Positions 33,438 to 37,445 of a stretch of DNA of 37,445 nucleotides are shown piece after piece; within the stretch, counting starts at the first letter, position 1, and every line of letters begins with the position of its first letter. Location: contig JAIQGI010000068.1 in NCBI GenBank assembly GCA_020072565.1, positions 1-37,445 of the forward strand, in the 5' to 3' direction. Made by a program: the position numbers and the translations under genes. The notes under the pieces are model-generated. The model searched no databases and was not told the DNA's origin. It worked only from the letters and a program-made list of their open reading frames with translations. Source of the stretch: Terriglobia bacterium (GTDB lineage Bacteria; Acidobacteriota; UBA6911).

Positions 33438-33881
33438 CTAGCGAATGGCCCTTTTTCGCAGTACCTCTTCAATCTTAGGAGGTAGGTTCAACGGTTCTTG
33501 GCTAAGGAGCCTTGGTTGCTTCAGTTGCAATTGACTCAGGGTTTGCCCGGGAATACTCTTAATCAGCGATTGGTTGACTTCTCGCTGTCGGTTAAGAGCA
33601 GAATAAAGGCCAGCGGCAGCGTCAGTCATTTCACTTTTTTCGGCTTCCGTCTTGGCCACGGTCTGCGTCAATTGACCTACTTGGCCGATACTTTGGCTCC
33701 ACCCCCTTCCCGAAAAAATGAGCACCAGACCAACGATGAGGAAGATAGCAGGAGCACCAACTCCAGACATTTCGAAAAACGGGAGCTTAATTGTGAATTG
33801 ACCGCTCGAAAATTTCTTGAATAAGGCGATTATCGAGACGATCACGAGTGCGAACCCAAGGCAAAACATTGCTATTTGCAT
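33438..33881 (-). CDS. Small membrane protein with coiled C-terminal tail
   Basis: ATG 33881 follows GGGAGGATCT; a longer frame upstream is not needed. The 147-residue product has two membrane segments (IAMFCLGFALVIVSIIALF and GAPAIFLIVGLVLIFSG), then a helical, Gln/Glu-rich stretch (VGQLTQTVAKTEAEKSEM) and a Pro/Leu-rich basic tail ending in KRAIR. No known family. It is downstream of kinase leader P5 on the same strand, 260 bases from its ATG. Confidence 0.65.
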   Translation of the reverse strand: MQIAMFCLGFALVIVSIIALFKKFSSGQFTIKLPFFEMSGVGAPAIFLIVGLVLIFSGRGWSQSIGQVGQLTQTVAKTEAEKSEMTDAAAGLYSALNRQREVNQSLIKSIPGQTLSQLQLKQPRLLSQEPLNLPPKIEEVLRKRAIR

Positions 33882-34120
33882 AGATCCTCCCTCTTCTCTT
33901 GATGGTTCTAGTGAGAAAAGACACTGTCCCAGTACCACAATGGTAAACGGCTGATAAAGCGAGAGCCCCTACCGCCTGTATGACGAAAGCTATGAGAACA
34001 TTTCAGGAGAGCACAAACGACGATCGGCAAGTGAGCCTGAGCGTGACAAGAAGCAGATCTGCGGCACGGCCTATAATTTCGATTCAGGGTTGAAAGAGGA
34101 GGATAATCAAGCGGATGGAA

Positions 34121-34240
34121 ACCCTGGCCGATCTTGGGCATGCGGGCCTCCGGTTCGGCACATAAGGGTGAGATGCTATGTGGTGGGGCCATTATAAGCG
34201 GAAGCAGCTTTTTCAAGCAAAGGAAAGCGTTGCCGCAAGG
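34121..34240 (-). repeat. Kinase promoter/leader block P5
   Basis: Third close copy of the P3/P4 block. TATAAT lies at 34191-34196 (ATTATA on plus), CCGGAGG before the kinase-type ATG at 34141, and the frame reads MPKIGQG before diverging. That frame, longest from 34216, stops at 33908, just before the membrane-protein gene at 33881. Confidence 0.8.
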
Positions 34241-34443
34241 ATGGGCGTGACGCTCATGGGCTCCGCAGCACTATCAGGTTGCCCGCCACTGGGTCTTCGG
34301 AATCCCTGCGATTTCGGCGCATGCCGGTCCAGGCCGCGCCAACCTATAACCGTTGGATGCGGCTGGCAGGTACGATCCAATGGAAGCTGGTTGGAAATCT
34401 CGGGTGAGCACGACATGGCTCACCATGCGAAACCGAAAAAATC

Positions 34444-35643
34444 TTGGTTTTGACCTTTCAAGGGGCAGCCTACCTGTATGACGCCAACGGGCGCCGGTTC
34501 CGCACAAATGATGGATCTGTGCTAAACTACGTTTATTCCTATACGGGCCAATTGCTGATGGAAGACAGGATAACGGAGTCGACCTGGAACAATTACATCT
34601 ATTTCAATGGCCAGATGGTGGCGATTCATCAGCAGGACGACCACTTCCGGCTGCTGTTCAAGGATCACCTGGGGAACACGAGGTCGGTTTTGAAGGTGCA
34701 TCTGCCTGAATCGAACTGGCAGTACAACTGGACGCTGGTTGAGACGGCGGACTTTTTGCCCTATGGTATGCAATATCGGGGCTATACATTCGATACGCCA
34801 CCGACGGGCTATATGTATGAAGGCAAGAGCAGAGATGGCGGCCTGGACTACTTTGGTGCCAGGTACTACGACGGCAGCTCGCTTGACACTTCCTCTACGC
34901 GCTGGATCTCCCCGGACCAGCTCACGGCGCGCATCTACGATCCGCCATCGCTGAACAAGTATACTTACGTCACAAACGACCCGGTGAATATGGTAGATCC
35001 GGATGGAAGGAGCTGGCTTAGCGCCATTGTGAGTTTCCTCGGAAAGATCGTCGATGCCATCGTATCGGCCGTTGATTTTTATATAGATTCATGGCGCGAG
35101 CTTGCCACAGCACCTCCACTTATGGGGGGAGATATTTGGGATCGCGGGAGAGGCGGTCCAAGTGATGAGGATTATGGTCATGGCGGTGCCAACCAGGGCT
35201 TCGTTGCCATCTTTGAACTTCCAGCTGAAAATATCAAATACATGGACGACATCGACGCCTCCTGTGGACCAGTACTAACAGCAGGTGGCTGTGAAAGAGT
35301 CGATTATAGGCCGGACTTCGTTTGCGTGCAAAATAGCGCTTCAATGTGGACAGCCAACTATACTATCAGTCTTACTGGAAATATTTATGTGGCTAAGGGC
35401 CCATTCCCGTACAAAGGAAGAGATCCCCAAGACCATAGCATAACGGACACGGCGAGTGCCTTACGGCATGAGCAGAGACACGTCGATGATCTTGTCAATG
35501 CACTCCGCAACCTGTTCCAAGGATTCGCAAAATTTGTTTCTGGTTCAGAAGAGGATTGTAAAGAAACAGCTGGGGAAGCGGAGAAACGTGCTATCACGGT
35601 AGCGGACCAGGCGAGAAGAGATAGCGCACAGCGGCGAGGGTGA
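34444..35643 (+). CDS. Orphan Rhs C-terminal tip with HExxH domain (candidate toxin)
   Basis: The 399-residue frame (TTG start, no clear Shine-Dalgarno) contains the end of an Rhs/YD shell: YDANGRRFR, YVYSYTGQLLMED, LFKDHLGNTRSVL, then the core signature GLDYFGARYYDGSS, RWISPDQL, SLNKYTYVTNDPVNMVDPDG (ending at residue 188). The long N-terminal repeat region is missing. Residues 190-399 are the variable tip. It has Cys274, 283, 294 and 372 and a zinc-protease-like motif HEQRH at 342-346 (RHEQRHVDDLVNAL), with Glu369/370/374/378 as possible third ligands. Such tips are usually toxins delivered to rival cells. An LRR protein gene overlaps its stop. Confidence 0.75.
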   Translation: MVLTFQGAAYLYDANGRRFRTNDGSVLNYVYSYTGQLLMEDRITESTWNNYIYFNGQMVAIHQQDDHFRLLFKDHLGNTRSVLKVHLPESNWQYNWTLVETADFLPYGMQYRGYTFDTPPTGYMYEGKSRDGGLDYFGARYYDGSSLDTSSTRWISPDQLTARIYDPPSLNKYTYVTNDPVNMVDPDGRSWLSAIVSFLGKIVDAIVSAVDFYIDSWRELATAPPLMGGDIWDRGRGGPSDEDYGHGGANQGFVAIFELPAENIKYMDDIDASCGPVLTAGGCERVDYRPDFVCVQNSASMWTANYTISLTGNIYVAKGPFPYKGRDPQDHSITDTASALRHEQRHVDDLVNALRNLFQGFAKFVSGSEEDCKETAGEAEKRAITVADQARRDSAQRRG

Positions 35644-35654
35644 GGCGAACATCT

Positions 35655-36497
35655 ATGATTGTTCCTATCCAATGGGTCATTGCGTTACTGCTTATCTCTA
35701 CAATGCAGAGAGAGCCGGCTGCTCAGATTCGAATGATAAGTGGCGATGAGCGAAAGGCATTGGAGACACTGTACGAGAAAACTGGAGGAAATACTTGGGT
35801 GCGGCGAGATGGATGGCTTGGCCCTATAGGCACGGAGTGCGGCTGGTATGGGGTTGTCTGCGCAAGAGAAAGCAGCCGACAAATACCGACCACGTATACT
35901 GTGACAGATTTGCAGCTGAGTGACAACGGTCTCAAAGGACAAATACCTCCAGAGGTAACCGCCCTAAAGAATTTGAAGAGTTTAGTGATCTTAGGCAATG
36001 CTGTCAAGGGGCCTTTTCCGGATGATCTACTTCAAAAATATGATCGAGGGCAGCTGTATATCGTACCTTCTTCACTCATTCACGATGTCGAAGAAATAGT
36101 GGTGGATGTAAACAACCCTTCTGTTCTCTGTGGTGCCTTCCGTGTATGGATGTCTGCCGATGGGAATGTTCGACGCGAACGTAAACTGTGCCGTGAAAAA
36201 GATGGGAGGCAGACCAGAGAAGTGTATTACGAGTACCAACGAGGTAAGACCCATGATTTCGACCGCCTCGCGCGCTTCCTTATCAGTAGCGGTTTTTTTG
36301 AAACTAAATCGACGGTTCCGAACGGGTATTGGTTTGATGTTACGGAGACGTCCGTTACGGCAAAACGTAGCGGAGGGATTACCATGACTCATTCGTGGAG
36401 TCCCGCCGAAGCCAAGTTAGATTGGGAATTGGAGATGATATCGTACGGTCTTATTGCAAGGGTCCAATGGTCGGGGCCACCTACGACAAAAAAATAG
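35655..36497 (+). CDS. Secreted leucine-rich-repeat protein (candidate immunity protein)
   Basis: ATG 35655 is preferred for its signal peptide (MIVPIQWVIALLLISTMQ); a GTG at 35640 overlaps the Rhs stop (GTGA). The 280-residue product has a plant-type LRR N-cap (ERKALETLYEKTGGNTWVRR, GWYGVVC), then about two repeats (VTDLQLSDNGLKGQIPPEV and LKSLVILGNAVKGPFPDDL). The C-terminal half (about 125-280) is a beta-rich region I do not recognise, with Cys pairs. Overlap with an Rhs tip gene is the usual place for a cognate immunity protein, but LRR immunity proteins are not a standard type, so this is an inference from position. Confidence 0.7.
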   Translation: MIVPIQWVIALLLISTMQREPAAQIRMISGDERKALETLYEKTGGNTWVRRDGWLGPIGTECGWYGVVCARESSRQIPTTYTVTDLQLSDNGLKGQIPPEVTALKNLKSLVILGNAVKGPFPDDLLQKYDRGQLYIVPSSLIHDVEEIVVDVNNPSVLCGAFRVWMSADGNVRRERKLCREKDGRQTREVYYEYQRGKTHDFDRLARFLISSGFFETKSTVPNGYWFDVTETSVTAKRSGGITMTHSWSPAEAKLDWELEMISYGLIARVQWSGPPTTKK

Positions 36498-36625
36498 ATA
36501 ACTGATGACGGAAGGTGGAGCGCAACGCGCAGTTCTGCGATCGCAGAGTCACGCTGGATTGCGTTGCCGCGAAGAGCGCCAAGGTGGGGGAAATTGGGGA
36601 CGTCACCCGTTTATGAGAATTAAAA

Positions 36626-36931
36626 GGATATAAGGCAGAGTCGTTCATGAAAACGCTGAAACAGGAAGAGATCAACGGCAGCAGTTATCGAGATCTCGAT
36701 CAGCTGTGCCAATCGATCGCCGAGTTTCTCGAAAACGCGTACAATCGCCGGCGTTTGCATTCGGCGCTCGGCTACCAATCACCTGTAGAACACGAGGAAG
36801 CCTTGATGAAATCAGAAGCGGGGAACTCTACACTGCTGGTGGGAAAGGGTGCTGGCTGCCTTCTTCCCCCACGCCCCCTGCCCCCGGTAAAATCCAATTT
36901 TCCTGTCCCTGATTTCCTTGTCTCACTATAG
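36626..36931 (+). pseudogene. IS3-family transposase C-terminal remnant
   Basis: The frame reads KAESFMKTLKQEEINGSSYR, then IAEFLENAYNRRRLHSALGY and QSPVE. This is the end of the IS3-type OrfB integrase domain ('AESF--LK-E----YNR-R-HSALGY-SP---E'), including its last Glu region. The rest of OrfB, OrfA and the left end are missing. The C-terminal extension runs to a TAG at 36929. It lies between the LRR gene and a broken TPR gene. Confidence 0.8.
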
Positions 36932-36974
36932 GGGTGCAGTGCAAACCCTTCTCAGGAACGAAAGCGGGATTGGG

Positions 36975-37306
36975 CGATAAGGAGCAGCGCATCTGGGCTT
37001 CACGATAATAGCCCTCGGCATTGAGACAGTACATGCAGTTGTTGTTGAGGAAATGCCAAGCAGGGCCCGGTTCCTGCGAGATCTCGAACGCCCTGGAATA
37101 GCCTTTCAGTGCAGCTTTTCGGTCTCCCGGACGCTCTCGCGCCTGACCCACGGCCAACAGGCACTCGGCTTATGCGCCAGGCAAATCCACGAGGGCAAGG
37201 ATTTTTTTACAATAGCCAGAGGCGGCGCCGAAATGGCCCTCTTCGGAGCATTCCCCGGCGAACCCCCAGAGCGCTTGCACGATCTCGTCGATGTTCGCTG
37301 TGCGCC
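36975..37306 (-). pseudogene. TPR-type protein fragment with internal stop
   Basis: On the minus strand a continuous frame reads DEIVQALWGFAGECSEEGHF, GAASGYCKKILALVDLPGA, then TAA (37169-37171), then AECLLAVGQARERPGDRKAA, KGYSRAFEISQEPGPAWHFL and NNNCMYCLNAEGYYREAQ. Alternating small and aromatic residues fit TPR helices (GDRKAALKGYSRAFE). The upstream part is cut by the IS91 tail at 37307 and the downstream part by the IS3 end near 36950. A nonsense codon plus two truncations make it a clear pseudogene. Confidence 0.6.
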
Positions 37307-37445
37307 CATGCGCATCCTTGCAGCGATCAATCCGCCCGAAGCCATCCATAGGATTCTTGATTGCCTGGGCCTGCCGACGAGACCCCCGCCAATTGCAGCA
37401 GCATCGACCGCCGCCCCCTACTTCTCCTGATCCGGAGGCTGCTAA
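37307..37445 (+). repeat. IS91 tail repeat, copy 2 (139 bp, runs to window end)
   Basis: Matches 1789-1927 and encodes the same transposase C-terminus (MRILAAINPPEAIHRILDCL and the Pro-rich end APYFS). The CPRCGG part present in copy 1 is missing here. The window stops inside or at the edge of the repeat, which may reflect an assembly break at a repeated element. Confidence 0.85.

Noticed and set aside
27789-34362. Integron attC array
   Set aside because: Half-sites fit the consensus, but they are adjacent instead of about 50-120 bases apart, no integrase gene is present, and the genes are not in one orientation.

Overview
The window looks like an accessory stretch of an Acidobacteriota-type chromosome. 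The evidence is gene content: several Ser/Thr kinases of about 860-900 residues, each with one membrane helix and a TolB/WD40-like propeller; two VWFA-related-domain proteins; LolA-like, SnoaL/DUF4440-like and DUF1579-like exported proteins; and a high coding GC. No rRNA, tRNA or CRISPR array was recognised. The phylum call is an inference from families, not from a marker gene.

Layout. 1-3420 is a mobile-element scrapyard: IS91-type transposase tails, a small phage-like HNH operon, a truncated kinase, one secreted protein gene, and two short repeats called here A (138 bp, three copies in the window) and B (54 bp, two full copies). 3421-6303 holds exported proteins, including a tandem duplicate whose first copy lost its 5' half at an A/B junction. 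6382-10148 is a two-gene VWFA-domain operon on the minus strand. 10629-15400 has a SnoaL-like lipoprotein, a minus-strand receptor kinase and an alpha/beta-hydrolase lipoprotein. 15831-23883 is a run of three consecutive receptor kinases on the plus strand, 26 and 32 bases apart. 24109-25979 holds a paralogue of the 5611-6303 gene, then a kinase 5' fragment whose stop overlaps the start of a two-domain lipoprotein gene that carries an in-frame amber codon.

26485-37445 is a second accessory zone of decayed genes, a Swt1-type HEPN protein, a second possible HEPN protein, and four small exported or membrane proteins on the minus strand. It also holds an orphan Rhs tip with an HEQRH metal-binding motif followed by a secreted leucine-rich-repeat protein (candidate toxin and immunity pair), an IS3 tail, a broken TPR gene and another IS91 tail. 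The window ends inside that IS91 repeat.

The most unusual pattern is a roughly 118 bp block carrying a TATAAT box, a leader, a Shine-Dalgarno and the first codons of a receptor kinase (MPEIGQT...). It occurs three times in the 31-34 kb region, each time pointing at an unrelated small gene. A related but more diverged leader precedes the intact kinase at 15831 and the kinase fragment at 24928. It looks as if kinase promoters with their start codons have been reused as expression leaders for accessory genes.
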